A stretch of 64,000 nt of DNA, from positions 1 to 64,000 of the forward strand of contig NZ_BPFA01000001.1 of NCBI RefSeq assembly GCF_019655055.1, in the 5' to 3' direction. Shown here in pieces: positions 47,851 to 55,729 of the stretch. The position numbers were made by a program, and so were the translations under genes. The stretch is from Shewanella sp. MBTL60-112-B2. GTDB lineage: Bacteria > Pseudomonadota > Gammaproteobacteria > Enterobacterales > Shewanellaceae. The first letter of the stretch is position 1. The number at the start of each line of letters is the position of its first letter. The notes below the pieces were generated by a model. The model worked only from the letters and a program-made list of their open reading frames with translations, had not been told where the DNA came from and searched no databases.

Positions 47851-48231
47851 TTATCGCTTCATTTCTGGGTATTCGAACTCATGACACTGGTTACAGTACA
47901 CTTTGCTTTCTTTGTGCTCGATATGGCAGTAAGTACAAGGTAAGTCGGTACCGTAATGTAGGCTGTCGTGTGGATTAGGTTCAACGTCGTGGCCTGCATC
48001 TGCAGGGCGCTTAGTTAGCTCTGCAACATCTTCCACGCTGCCGTGACAGCTTTCACATACACTTGCTTCAGGGATGGTTTTACGCTTTGCATCACCGTGA
48101 CAGGCGCTACATTCAACTTTACCGTTATCACCCGTCATTATCTCTTGGTGATAATCTTTAATTTTCATTGCGTTCGCATTTGGGATGGCCATCAACATTA
48201 GCATGCAGATAGTCGAAAATACTTTTAACAT
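47851..48231 (-). CDS. Periplasmic tetrahaem cytochrome c
   Basis: 126 residues. A Sec signal (MLKVFSTICMLMLMAIPNANA) is followed by a mature protein of about 105 residues with four CXXCH sites at residues 41, 59, 99 and 113 (CSACH, CESCH, CTYCH, CNQCH), plus extra His that can be distal ligands. The type matches the haem domain of Shewanella flavocytochrome c3 and small tetrahaem c3 proteins. AAGGA precedes the ATG. It lies downstream of the reductase and lyase genes on the same strand and is the likely electron donor to the reductase, replacing the fused haem domain of Fcc3 (inference). Confidence 0.88.
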   Translation of the reverse strand: MLKVFSTICMLMLMAIPNANAMKIKDYHQEIMTGDNGKVECSACHGDAKRKTIPEASVCESCHGSVEDVAELTKRPADAGHDVEPNPHDSLHYGTDLPCTYCHIEHKESKVYCNQCHEFEYPEMKR

Positions 48232-48320
48232 TTTTAATCCTTCTTGGGCGTAGCGCCCGATAACTTGTATAACATCTCGCTTAAATCGCTTCTTTTACTG
48301 CGGCACCATTGCTGCTTATT

Positions 48321-48355
48321 CGGCGTTACCAAACGTTGTGGTATTGGTAACGCCG
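48321..48355 (-). terminator. Hairpin between lyase and cytochrome genes
   Basis: A perfect 12-bp stem (CGGCGTTACCAA / TTGGTAACGCCG) with an 11-base loop. It has no T-run on the minus strand, so it may only reduce readthrough or protect the upstream message rather than end it. Confidence 0.5.
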
Positions 48356-48384
48356 AGCAAGAGTGTTTCGCTAGTAGTACTAAC

Positions 48385-48420
48385 TTTTAGTACCTATTTT
48401 TAGTACCTATATTTTAGTAC
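48385..48420. repeat. Three TTTTAGTAC repeats at the end of the lyase gene
   Basis: Copies at 48385, 48398 and 48412. The third overlaps the lyase stop codon. Probably local slippage. Confidence 0.6.
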
Positions 48421-50057
48421 TGGGCGATAAATGCTTTTGATGCCTTAATATCTGGTGTAAATGGACGGTCGATTTCAACAAATGGCACTTGCTTGCGGAA
48501 CGCTTGGTACATGGCTTTTGTTGCTTCGCCTTGCTTAAGGTTTTCGTTAGCTAGTTTGCGCAAATCGATTGCTTGAGTTGAGTGCATTAGCTCAAGACCG
48601 TACATAACGTTAGTGTTATCAACGATTTGAATTAGTCTTTCTGACGCAAGTTTTAGGTTAGTGAAGGTATCTTCAATGTTACCGGCAATCGCAATACCGT
48701 CGAACGATACTGGGTTAGCCAAGGCTTTGTTACGTACTTGCATATCTACAAATGTCTTTTGGATTGCACCAAAAGCATGGCCGTTGTTACCAGGTGCGCT
48801 TAAGAAGCGTGGTAGACGGGTAAAGTGGTCATCTGACAAGTGAATAGTACGCATAGCACTGTTGTGTGATACGTGAGTCAGTGCGATGGCTAGCTGCTGT
48901 ACAGCAAGTGCAACAGGTAGTGGCTCAAAGTTAGTTGTTGGGAATACACCGCCTTTACCTTCAACTAAGTATTTAGAAACTTGAGAGTTATTACCGTAAT
49001 CAATGCCTGCACCTACGATAACGCCTGGGTTATCGTCAGAGTGGTTGATTTGGATATCAATCACTTGGTCAAGATCGGCAAGTGCCTTGTAAGCGCTAGC
49101 AAAAGTGTAAGCCGTAGTACGGTAGCTTAGCGGATCTTGCAGTGGACGCTCAGCGTTGGCATCCCATAAGTAGCTACCTGTTAAGTCGTTACGAATTTCG
49201 CTAGTGGCTTCTTTTAAGAATGGGAACGGACGGATGTCGTTAGTTTGTGGCAAGAATGGCGAAACGTTACCGTTTAGACCTTCAAGGCTTAAGCTAAATA
49301 CCGTTGGCGATACATCTAGAAGGTGCTTCGCATCGCGGTAGCCTTGCATTGCATACGCTACGCCAACAGAGTTGTTTGATAAAATAGACAGCGCATCTTT
49401 ACCTACAGGTTCAAGCGCTTTAATGCCGGCTTTTTTCATTGCTAGCGCGCTGTTCATGCGCTCGCCTTTGTAGATCACATCCCACTCACCGATCATCGCT
49501 AGGCCTACGTGCGATGAAAGTAAGATATCGGCTTCACCAACAGTGCCCTTAGACGGGATAAGTGGTGAAATGTCGTTGTTTAAATAAGCTTGGTATAGCT
49601 CAGCAACATATGGCTGAACGCCAGTGTGACCAGACAAAATCGTGTTTAAACGTACAGCTAATGCAACGCGAGTTAAGTTAACTGGCATCGCTTCGCCAAC
49701 ACCCGCACTGTGAGCGCGTAGTGTGCTGTAGTTAAAAGACTTAGATGCCTTCATTACTTCAGGGCTAAGTTCGCCGTTGGCATCAAATAGTTTGTGGTCT
49801 TTGTTTAAGCCCACGCCTACAGTTAGGCCGTATACTGGTTTGCCTAAACGTGCCGCTTCCATGAGTAGCTCGTAAGACTTAACTAGTGCAGTTGCTGACT
49901 GGGCTGCAATTTTTACTTTAGCGCCTTCAGCGATTTCCCAGGCTTGGTCTTGTGTAAGGCTTTTGCCGTCTAGTACTACAGTGTCGGCAGCCATTGCTTG
50001 GCCAGCTGTAAGCGCTAATGCGAGTGTCGTTAACGCAACATTTTTAGTTGTTTTCAT
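48414..50057 (-). CDS. Periplasmic lyase of the histidine ammonia-lyase fold, without MIO triad
   Basis: 547 residues from MKTTKNVALTTLALALTAG, a Sec signal with cleavage after AMA; GGGA lies 9 bases upstream. The fold family is clear: YGLTVGVGLN near the N-terminus, LQDPLSYRTT, INHSDDNPGV, and ALANPVSFDGIAIAGNIEDTF with the conserved Glu. Canonical enzymes have GSVGASGDLAPL, whose Ala-Ser-Gly cyclises to the MIO cofactor. Here the block is GTVGEADILLSS, one residue shorter with Glu-Ala-Asp in place of the triad, so MIO cannot form. Ergothionase is an MIO-less member that splits trimethylamine from ergothioneine. An elimination giving an acrylate for the reductase upstream fits the context. 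The true substrate is unknown. Confidence 0.82.
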   Translation of the reverse strand: MKTTKNVALTTLALALTAGQAMAADTVVLDGKSLTQDQAWEIAEGAKVKIAAQSATALVKSYELLMEAARLGKPVYGLTVGVGLNKDHKLFDANGELSPEVMKASKSFNYSTLRAHSAGVGEAMPVNLTRVALAVRLNTILSGHTGVQPYVAELYQAYLNNDISPLIPSKGTVGEADILLSSHVGLAMIGEWDVIYKGERMNSALAMKKAGIKALEPVGKDALSILSNNSVGVAYAMQGYRDAKHLLDVSPTVFSLSLEGLNGNVSPFLPQTNDIRPFPFLKEATSEIRNDLTGSYLWDANAERPLQDPLSYRTTAYTFASAYKALADLDQVIDIQINHSDDNPGVIVGAGIDYGNNSQVSKYLVEGKGGVFPTTNFEPLPVALAVQQLAIALTHVSHNSAMRTIHLSDDHFTRLPRFLSAPGNNGHAFGAIQKTFVDMQVRNKALANPVSFDGIAIAGNIEDTFTNLKLASERLIQIVDNTNVMYGLELMHSTQAIDLRKLANENLKQGEATKAMYQAFRKQVPFVEIDRPFTPDIKASKAFIAQY

Positions 50058-50098
50058 ATTCATCATTCCCATAATTTTTTAAATTTAGTAGCGACTTA

Positions 50099-51658
50099 TT
50101 AAGCAAGTTTTAAGGTTACTGCTTGGCTTTCAGCGCAGTGACGGCCAGCATTACGGCCAGTTACAACACCTTCGGCTACAGCACATGCGCCTAGGCGGCT
50201 TGCACCGTGAATACCGCCAGTTGCTTCACCAGCTGCGTATAGTCCTGGAATTGGTTTGTTGGTCACTAGGTGTAGTACTTCTGATGCGGTGTTTACTTTT
50301 ACGCCGCCCATGCAGTAGTGCACTTTTGGCCACATGCGTACGCCATACCAAGGGCCTTTATCGAGTAACATGGCCTTCTGCATTGGGCGACCAAATTCAG
50401 TGTCGTTGCCGTTAGTCACAGATTCATTCCAGCGAGCAACCTGATCTTTAAGCGCCTTTGCTGGCATGTTGTAGATTTTTGCTAGCTCTTCTAGAGTGTC
50501 TGCTTTTTTAATTACGTTGTATTTCAGACCCCAATCTAATGTTTGCGCGTCTTTGGCGCCTTCAGCATTAGTAAAGCCGATTGGGTAAACTGGGTTACCT
50601 TCAGCGTCGCGGCGAGTCATGATGGCATCGGCGCGAGCTTTACGGTCAGCAAGTTCGTTAAAGAAACGCTCGCCGGTGCGCACATCAACTACGATACCGC
50701 TTGGGTAAGTGGCAATGGTGTTGAACTGAGATGCAGTACCAAAGCCTTTTTCATCAGGTGATGCCCAAGGGCCTAATTGGATTTGATCTAAGTGAATTGG
50801 GTTCGCGCCTAGTAGCATCATTTGCTTTAGGGCTTCAGATGTTGCACCTGCATGGTTAGTTGAATCTAACTGATTGGTGTATTCAGGCTGCTGCATTTGG
50901 CGGTATTCAATATCGTTACCAAAGCCACCCGTTGCCATAATGATGCCTTTGCGGGCACCAATTTTAACCATTTTGCCCGTACGCTCTTTCGGGAAGTAAT
51001 AACCTTGGCGGACATCGATACCGATAACGCGGCCATTTTCATCTTTAATGAAACCTTCAAGTTTGGCTTGGTTGCGCATGTCGATGCCATTCTTTTTGGC
51101 AACCTTGATCAGTGGGCGGATAATACCAGCGCCAGAGCTTTGAACCGTTTGCAGTACGCGTGGAATAGAGTGACCACCAAAGTGCTGTACAAAAGGCTTC
51201 CACTCAACGCCGCGCTCGATAAGCCAGTCGCAAGACTCTGAAGTACCGTTACACACAAGTTTGAGCATTTCGACATCGTTCATACCGCGGCCAGACTCAA
51301 GCATGTCTGCAACCATCACATCTACAGAGTCTTCAATACCTTCTTTCTTTTGCAAAGGCGAACCAGCAACAGCCATCGCACCGCCGTTAATGGTTGAGTT
51401 ACCACCAAATACAGGCATTTTGTCGATGATCATAACGCTAGAGCCATTTTCTCTAGCTTGTAGCGCAGCAGACATACCGGCAAAACCACTACCTACAACG
51501 ATTACATCAACAACTTCATCAAATTTTGCATCAGCTTGCGGTACGCACGCTGCATTTGCAGATAAGGCTACAGTGCTACCTAATCCAGCAACAGCCATGG
51601 CCGCGCCACCTTTAAGTAGTTGGCGTCGGCTAGGACTCACCAGTTGTTTATCGTTCAT
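50099..51658 (-). CDS. Tat-exported FAD reductase, fumarate/urocanate reductase family
   Basis: 519 residues. The Tat signal SRRQLLKGG is followed by a hydrophobic stretch, then FAD-binding VIVVGSGFAGMSAAL (residues 53-67) and the capping domain. Residues at the expected catalytic places are Arg339 (ADRKAR), His447 (VHYCMGG) and Arg488 (ASRLG), matching the proton-donor Arg, His and Arg of flavocytochrome c3. HLDQIQLGPWASP replaces the fumarate-type segment and recalls urocanate reductases. There are no CXXCH sites and no FMN-binding domain, so electrons should come from a separate protein, probably the nearby tetrahaem cytochrome. The ATG was preferred to the preceding TTG. First gene of a sigma-54 operon; the lyase starts 41 bases downstream. 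Confidence 0.88.
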   Translation of the reverse strand: MNDKQLVSPSRRQLLKGGAAMAVAGLGSTVALSANAACVPQADAKFDEVVDVIVVGSGFAGMSAALQARENGSSVMIIDKMPVFGGNSTINGGAMAVAGSPLQKKEGIEDSVDVMVADMLESGRGMNDVEMLKLVCNGTSESCDWLIERGVEWKPFVQHFGGHSIPRVLQTVQSSGAGIIRPLIKVAKKNGIDMRNQAKLEGFIKDENGRVIGIDVRQGYYFPKERTGKMVKIGARKGIIMATGGFGNDIEYRQMQQPEYTNQLDSTNHAGATSEALKQMMLLGANPIHLDQIQLGPWASPDEKGFGTASQFNTIATYPSGIVVDVRTGERFFNELADRKARADAIMTRRDAEGNPVYPIGFTNAEGAKDAQTLDWGLKYNVIKKADTLEELAKIYNMPAKALKDQVARWNESVTNGNDTEFGRPMQKAMLLDKGPWYGVRMWPKVHYCMGGVKVNTASEVLHLVTNKPIPGLYAAGEATGGIHGASRLGACAVAEGVVTGRNAGRHCAESQAVTLKLA

Positions 51659-51731
51659 CAATCTGTTTCCCTATGTATATTCTTAATTATGTTGCTGAGC
51701 CATTAAGGCTCTATTTCAATACAGATGATGT

Positions 51732-51748
51732 TGCAGTGACTGTGCCAA
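51732..51748 (-). promoter_or_regulatory. Sigma-54 (-24/-12) promoter of the reductase-lyase operon
   Basis: Minus strand TTGGCACAGTCACTGCAA matches TGGCAC-N5-TTGC with one change (CTGC). The GG and GC dinucleotides have the required spacing. It should start transcription about 60 bases before the reductase ATG. The porin gene has an almost identical promoter. Confidence 0.8.
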
Positions 51749-51798
51749 CTACCTAATTCGCGGTATAAAGCCAATGATTTATGAAGGGGATCGTAAAA

Positions 51799-51837
51799 TC
51801 GTGATATATCATGATTTGCTGTCATGATATTTCGTGG
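51799..51837. promoter_or_regulatory. Operator pair of the sigma-54 activator (reductase operon)
   Basis: TCGTGATATATCATGA (51799-51814) and TCATGATATTTCGTGG (51822-51837) start 23 bases apart. The second, read in reverse, is CCACGAAATATCATGA, nearly identical to the site before the porin gene. The pair starts 52 bases from the -24 element, as at the porin. Confidence 0.75.
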
Positions 51838-52228
51838 TCATCTCGACATATCAATAATGAAAAAGGGCGTTTAGTAAGCTTAAAAATTATTGGGCACTTA
51901 TTACGTAACAAAATACGAGCAATTAACTTTAAAGCGAAAACCATTTATTCGATATAAGCTGGGGTGATAGTGGTTATTATTGGCTATGTTAGCTAATTAG
52001 TTTGGTGAGTGGTAGAGAGAAAGTGCTGGTATAAATAAAATAATTGTAGGAATAGTTTGGTATATACTGAATTAGCCAGAGTTGCTCTATTATTTAATCT
52101 ATTCTTATCGGTCGATTAAAAACCAGGTTTATAACGTTATAGGAAAATAGACGTAGGTGTTAAACTGTAGGGATATTATAGTTATAAATAAGGAGTGTAA
52201 TTGACGCAAACCTGCATCAGGCCTAGTT

Positions 52229-52275
52229 AGTAAAGCTATAGTTAGTTAGTAAAGCTATAGTCAGTAAAGCTATAG
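52229..52275. repeat. Three AGTAAAGCTATAG repeats
   Basis: Identical 13-bp copies at 52229, 52248 and 52263, in the regulatory region between the reductase and activator genes. The spacing is irregular (19 and 15). Confidence 0.85.
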
Positions 52276-52369
52276 CTAAACAGTTGGTTGCTGGTTGTGT
52301 CGTTGGGGAGGTAGCTCTGCTAGCTCTTAAGGTTAGCCGCGTATTGGCTTTGGTTTTATGCTTGAATTA

Positions 52370-52515
52370 TCACATGTCGAGGTGAATATCATAAGCCTCT
52401 CACATATTTAATCTGTTCGGATAATAGCTCACATAAAAGAGCTTATTTTTATATGCTTCACATATTTTATCGCTTTGGTGAATTACTCACATATTCCGTT
52501 TAAGTTGTAAATAAG
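52370..52515. repeat. Five TCACAT direct repeats, 29-bp period
   Basis: TCACAT begins at 52370, 52400, 52429, 52458 and 52487, spacings 30, 29, 29 and 29. Most copies continue as TCACATATT or similar; the rest of each unit is not conserved. The even phase and AT-rich spacers suggest an array of protein-binding half-sites. Confidence 0.8.
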
Positions 52516-52649
52516 TCTCGTCATTTAAACTGACTGTTATATTAATTCTATTTGTTTACTCGGTTGATAGTGTGGTGTTGTCCACGCTTTTATATTTTTA
52601 AGTTCAAAACACTTCCTGTTTTTGGTTATTTATGAACAGGAACACAGAA

Positions 52650-52688
52650 TCACGAAATACAATGATTTACCATCACGAAACTTCGTGG
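52650..52688. promoter_or_regulatory. Operator pair before the activator gene
   Basis: TCACGAAATACAATGA (52650-52665) and TCACGAAACTTCGTGG (52673-52688) start 23 bases apart, like the pairs at the reductase and porin promoters. They end 16 bases before the activator ATG, so bound protein could repress its own gene. Confidence 0.7.
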
Positions 52689-52704
52689 CTAACCCGAGAT
52701 ATCA

Positions 52705-54231
52705 ATGAAGGAACAATTTTATTATCAGGCGACTCACTGTCTGTGCAGCAGTTTGTCACTCGAAGTCGCTCTACAAAGTTACTACGAATTTGTTAAGCAA
52801 TACCTGCCTATTGATGGTATTTTCCTCAATATCTACCGTCCAGAACATGGCGACATTCAGTTTTTGTCACATGTTAATGAGCAGCAATCCGTCGCACTGG
52901 ATAAACAGGTCAAGATCTCGCCGGAGATGGAAGCCGTGTTGCAGCAAAATGATCGACCGGTGATCCGCATCATTAACGATATAGGCCTAGACCCGGTGAC
53001 AGGGTTTGTTGCACCGCAGTTGATCCCTGAAATCGCATCAGTTGTGTTGCTGCGTATGGTTAGCAGTGATACCCATCTCGGTGTTGTCGGGTTTTATTCA
53101 AAAACACCTGGGCAATTTAAACCCTTGCATGCGGATCTCATTGAGCCCCATAAAGACACATTATCTTTAATTACCGCCTTCAATCTACGGGGGCGTAACT
53201 TGCTTAGAGCTAACCAAGCATTGAGCCTAGAAAATGACAGTCTTAAGCGGGCGATGTTTTGTCCTGATGGTGTTGTGGGAGCCGAAGGTGGCTTGAAGAA
53301 GGTGATGGTTCAGGTTGATGCGATTGCTGCTTTGAATACCAGCGTATTAATGCAGGGGGAAACCGGTTGCGGTAAAGAAGTGATCGCCAACGCGATCCAC
53401 GCAAAATCCAATCGCGCCGGTAAGCCTTTTATTAAAGTGAATTGCGGTGCCATTCCTGAAACACTCATAGACTCGGAGTTATTTGGTTATGAGAAAGGAG
53501 CATTTACAGGCGCCGAGACTCGTAAAGCGGGTTACTTTGAGCAAGCTAATGGCGGTACCATCTTTTTAGACGAGATTGGTGAGCTGCCACTCTCCGCGCA
53601 AGTGCGCTTATTACGGGTGTTGCAAAATAGCTCGATCACCCGAGTGGGAGGCTATGAAAATGTCGATTTGGATATTCGAGTCATCGCCGCAACTCATAGA
53701 AACCTACAGGCCATGGTTCATGATAAAACCTTTAGAGAAGATCTTTGGTATCGATTAGCTGTTTTTCCTATCGATATTCCAGCGCTTCGCCAGCGCCGCA
53801 GTGACATTCCACTATTAGTGCAACATTTTATAGAAATGTTAGCCGCAAAGTTTAATCTAGAAAAATTACCTAGAGTGATGCCAGAGCAATTGAGTCTCTT
53901 AAATAATTATGGCTGGCCGGGTAATGTTCGTGAGCTGATTAATGTACTTGAGCGAGCTATCATTCAAAAGCCTAGGGGGCCATTAACCTTTGATTTGTTG
54001 CAGGCACAAACCGATGAAGAGGTCACTACACAAGCTGGACAAACTATTATCGTTGATCCCAGCCACGCCAGTGACAAGTTAGTGCCACTTGAAACCATGA
54101 TAAGCAAATACATCAGCCATGCGATGCGCATTACCGGCGGAAAACTTTATGGGCCTGGAGGTGCAGCAGAGCTGCTAGATATCAACCCTAACACCCTAAA
54201 GAGTAAGATGAAAAAACTGGGTTTGTGCTAA
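52705..54231 (+). CDS. Sigma-54-dependent activator with N-terminal GAF-like sensor domain
   Basis: 508 residues. Residues 1-160 look like a GAF sensor (VALQSYYEFVKQYLPIDGIFLNIY ... LGVVGFYSKTPGQFKPLHADLI), as in NorR-type regulators. The AAA+ domain has Walker A GETGCGKE, the sigma-54 contact loop GAFTGA, Walker B GGTIFLDEIGE and the Arg finger region. The Fis-type helix-turn-helix GGAAELLDINPNTLKSKMKK ends the protein. No receiver domain is present, so it probably senses a small molecule directly. It is divergent from the reductase-lyase operon, and the shared operator pairs make it the likely activator of both that operon and the porin. Confidence 0.9.
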   Translation: MKEQFYYQATHCLCSSLSLEVALQSYYEFVKQYLPIDGIFLNIYRPEHGDIQFLSHVNEQQSVALDKQVKISPEMEAVLQQNDRPVIRIINDIGLDPVTGFVAPQLIPEIASVVLLRMVSSDTHLGVVGFYSKTPGQFKPLHADLIEPHKDTLSLITAFNLRGRNLLRANQALSLENDSLKRAMFCPDGVVGAEGGLKKVMVQVDAIAALNTSVLMQGETGCGKEVIANAIHAKSNRAGKPFIKVNCGAIPETLIDSELFGYEKGAFTGAETRKAGYFEQANGGTIFLDEIGELPLSAQVRLLRVLQNSSITRVGGYENVDLDIRVIAATHRNLQAMVHDKTFREDLWYRLAVFPIDIPALRQRRSDIPLLVQHFIEMLAAKFNLEKLPRVMPEQLSLLNNYGWPGNVRELINVLERAIIQKPRGPLTFDLLQAQTDEEVTTQAGQTIIVDPSHASDKLVPLETMISKYISHAMRITGGKLYGPGGAAELLDINPNTLKSKMKKLGLC

Positions 54232-54275
54232 ACCAGAGCCCTAGGGCGATTTAACATCAAAATTAACTAGGCAAT

Positions 54276-54306
54276 AAAAAACACTTCCGAGGAAGTGTTT
54301 TTTTTT
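54276..54306 (+). terminator. Rho-independent terminator of the activator gene
   Basis: AAAAAACACTTCC pairs with GGAAGTGTTTTTT, followed by more T residues. Confidence 0.9.
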
Positions 54307-54361
54307 GGTTTTCTAAAGAGGTTCTCGAAAATAGTGGGAGCTAATAAAACGAGACAATAAT

Positions 54362-54386
54362 GACTCAATCTATCCCTGATTGAGTC
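54362..54386 (-). terminator. Probable terminator of the porin gene
   Basis: GACTCAATC and GATTGAGTC form a perfect 9-bp stem with a 7-base loop, 50 bases past the porin stop. The tail is only moderately T-rich. Confidence 0.55.
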
Positions 54387-54435
54387 GAACACTGGAGTTA
54401 GTTCTCAGTGCTTGGTCAAAACAAATCAGCTATAA

Positions 54436-55593
54436 CTAGAAGAAGTAGCGAATGCCCACGGCATAGCTATTGTCCTGGAGATTTTCAAAGCTCTTATCGT
54501 CCATCTCGCTAAAGTCGATTTTAGCTTCAGCAAACATCACAGTGTCCTTGCTATAACGGTAGTGCAGGCCTAACACCGCAAATTGACGCGTCCAGTCACC
54601 TTGGATTGTTGTTGATGCATCGGTATCAAGATCTTGGTAAGACAGTAAGAAGGTCGGCACAAAGCCGTTTTCATACTGGTAAGCAATTAGGAATTCGCCA
54701 CCAGTCGAGTCATATAGCTCGCCTGCCACTAACTCGTTTTGCTTACTCTTATGGGCGTTGAAACCCACATAGAAACCATCGGCATCGCGGTTAGGGGCAT
54801 ATTGATAGAAAGAACCATACTGTGCGCCAACACCGATGATCTCGTTAGTATCATCGACGCTTTCACCAGCCAGTTCGCCAGTAAAGTCACCACGGTTAAT
54901 ACCCGCAAGCACCTTAAACTTGTCGGTGAAATGATAGGTTAAGCTCGCGCCATAACTAGTATCAAACTCAACGTGTGAACCGTCATCTAACGCGATGCCA
55001 TCTTTGTCATAAAGCGCCACATCACCATTTTGCTTAGCTGCATATTGAAGTGCGATGCTCAAGTTACCAAAAGAGTTACGGTAAACAAAGGCAGAATCGG
55101 CACGACCGGCACCTGTTAGGCCGCCGTCACCAAAGGTGTAAGCACCTACAGAGTATCCGGTATAGACGTTGAGTACGTCGGTGGTGTATGCCACATCATA
55201 GTACACGCCCCACTGCTTACCAAAAGTTAAGCTACCCCATTTATCATTAGCTAAGCCTACGTAACCTAAACGATTGAATAAGAAGTCAGAGTTTTTCTCT
55301 GCACCTAGCTGACCGCCTGAGTAACTTAGCGAGTCGTCGCTAGTCACCATATTAATGCCCCATTCGGTATGAGCGTAACTGCGCCAACCGTTCTTCTCTT
55401 GACGATCGAAGCGAAAGCCCACTCGTGAGAAGTTGTCGACGACTGCGGTGTCATGAGTGTCATTAATGGCAGCAAAGCCTAACCAACCCATCATATTTAT
55501 GCTGTTAGTTTGGTCATTGTAGATCTCTACGGCTTGTGCTGAACCCGCCATCAAAAGTGACGGAATTAAAAGCGCCAGCAGTTTCTTATTCAT
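54436..55593 (-). CDS. Outer-membrane porin, general (OmpC/OmpU-like) family
   Basis: 385 residues. The signal peptide MNKKLLALLIPSLLMAGSAQA is followed by a mature barrel with alternating strands and short turns (NSINMMGWLGF, FSRVGFRFDRQEKNGWRSYAHTEWGIN, GSLTFGKQWGVYYD). It ends in AVGIRYFF with the C-terminal Phe needed for outer-membrane assembly. It probably forms a 16-stranded trimer. It has its own sigma-54 promoter and the same operator pair as the reductase operon, so it is probably induced with it to admit the lyase substrate. Substrate preference cannot be read from the sequence. Confidence 0.88.
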   Translation of the reverse strand: MNKKLLALLIPSLLMAGSAQAVEIYNDQTNSINMMGWLGFAAINDTHDTAVVDNFSRVGFRFDRQEKNGWRSYAHTEWGINMVTSDDSLSYSGGQLGAEKNSDFLFNRLGYVGLANDKWGSLTFGKQWGVYYDVAYTTDVLNVYTGYSVGAYTFGDGGLTGAGRADSAFVYRNSFGNLSIALQYAAKQNGDVALYDKDGIALDDGSHVEFDTSYGASLTYHFTDKFKVLAGINRGDFTGELAGESVDDTNEIIGVGAQYGSFYQYAPNRDADGFYVGFNAHKSKQNELVAGELYDSTGGEFLIAYQYENGFVPTFLLSYQDLDTDASTTIQGDWTRQFAVLGLHYRYSKDTVMFAEAKIDFSEMDDKSFENLQDNSYAVGIRYFF

Positions 55594-55662
55594 ATCATTT
55601 TCCCTATTTTTTTATTTTGTTAAAGCTAATCAATATTGGTTTTTACCAATTACGCCTAACAG

Positions 55663-55679
55663 AGCAGCTACTGTGCCAA
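55663..55679 (-). promoter_or_regulatory. Sigma-54 (-24/-12) promoter of the porin gene
   Basis: Minus strand TTGGCACAGTAGCTGCT is the same as the reductase-operon promoter except for two spacer bases. It lies about 70 bases before the porin ATG. Confidence 0.8.
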
Positions 55680-55729
55680 GGGGGGAAATACGGGGTTTAA
55701 GCATAAGAAATTGGAGCAAGATCCTCGAA

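Larger units (their letters stand above)
51662..52704. other. Long divergent regulatory region
   Basis: About 1040 bases between the reductase and its divergent activator. It holds a sigma-54 promoter, two operator pairs, a 13-bp triple repeat and a five-fold direct repeat with 29-bp period (listed separately). No gene was found. Confidence 0.7.

Noticed and set aside
48299..48316. Plus-strand CGGCAC-N5-CTGC resembling a sigma-54 promoter
   Set aside because: It would transcribe antisense into the lyase gene, has no operator pair at the regulon spacing, and lacks the leading T of the -24 box.
48414..50057. Calling the lyase a normal histidine ammonia-lyase (HutH)
   Set aside because: The Ala-Ser-Gly needed for MIO is absent, the protein has an export signal, and no other hut genes are in the window.
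52370..52515. Regularly spaced repeats considered as a CRISPR array
   Set aside because: Only six to nine bases are conserved per unit and the units are adjacent, without separate repeat and spacer blocks; no cas genes are near.
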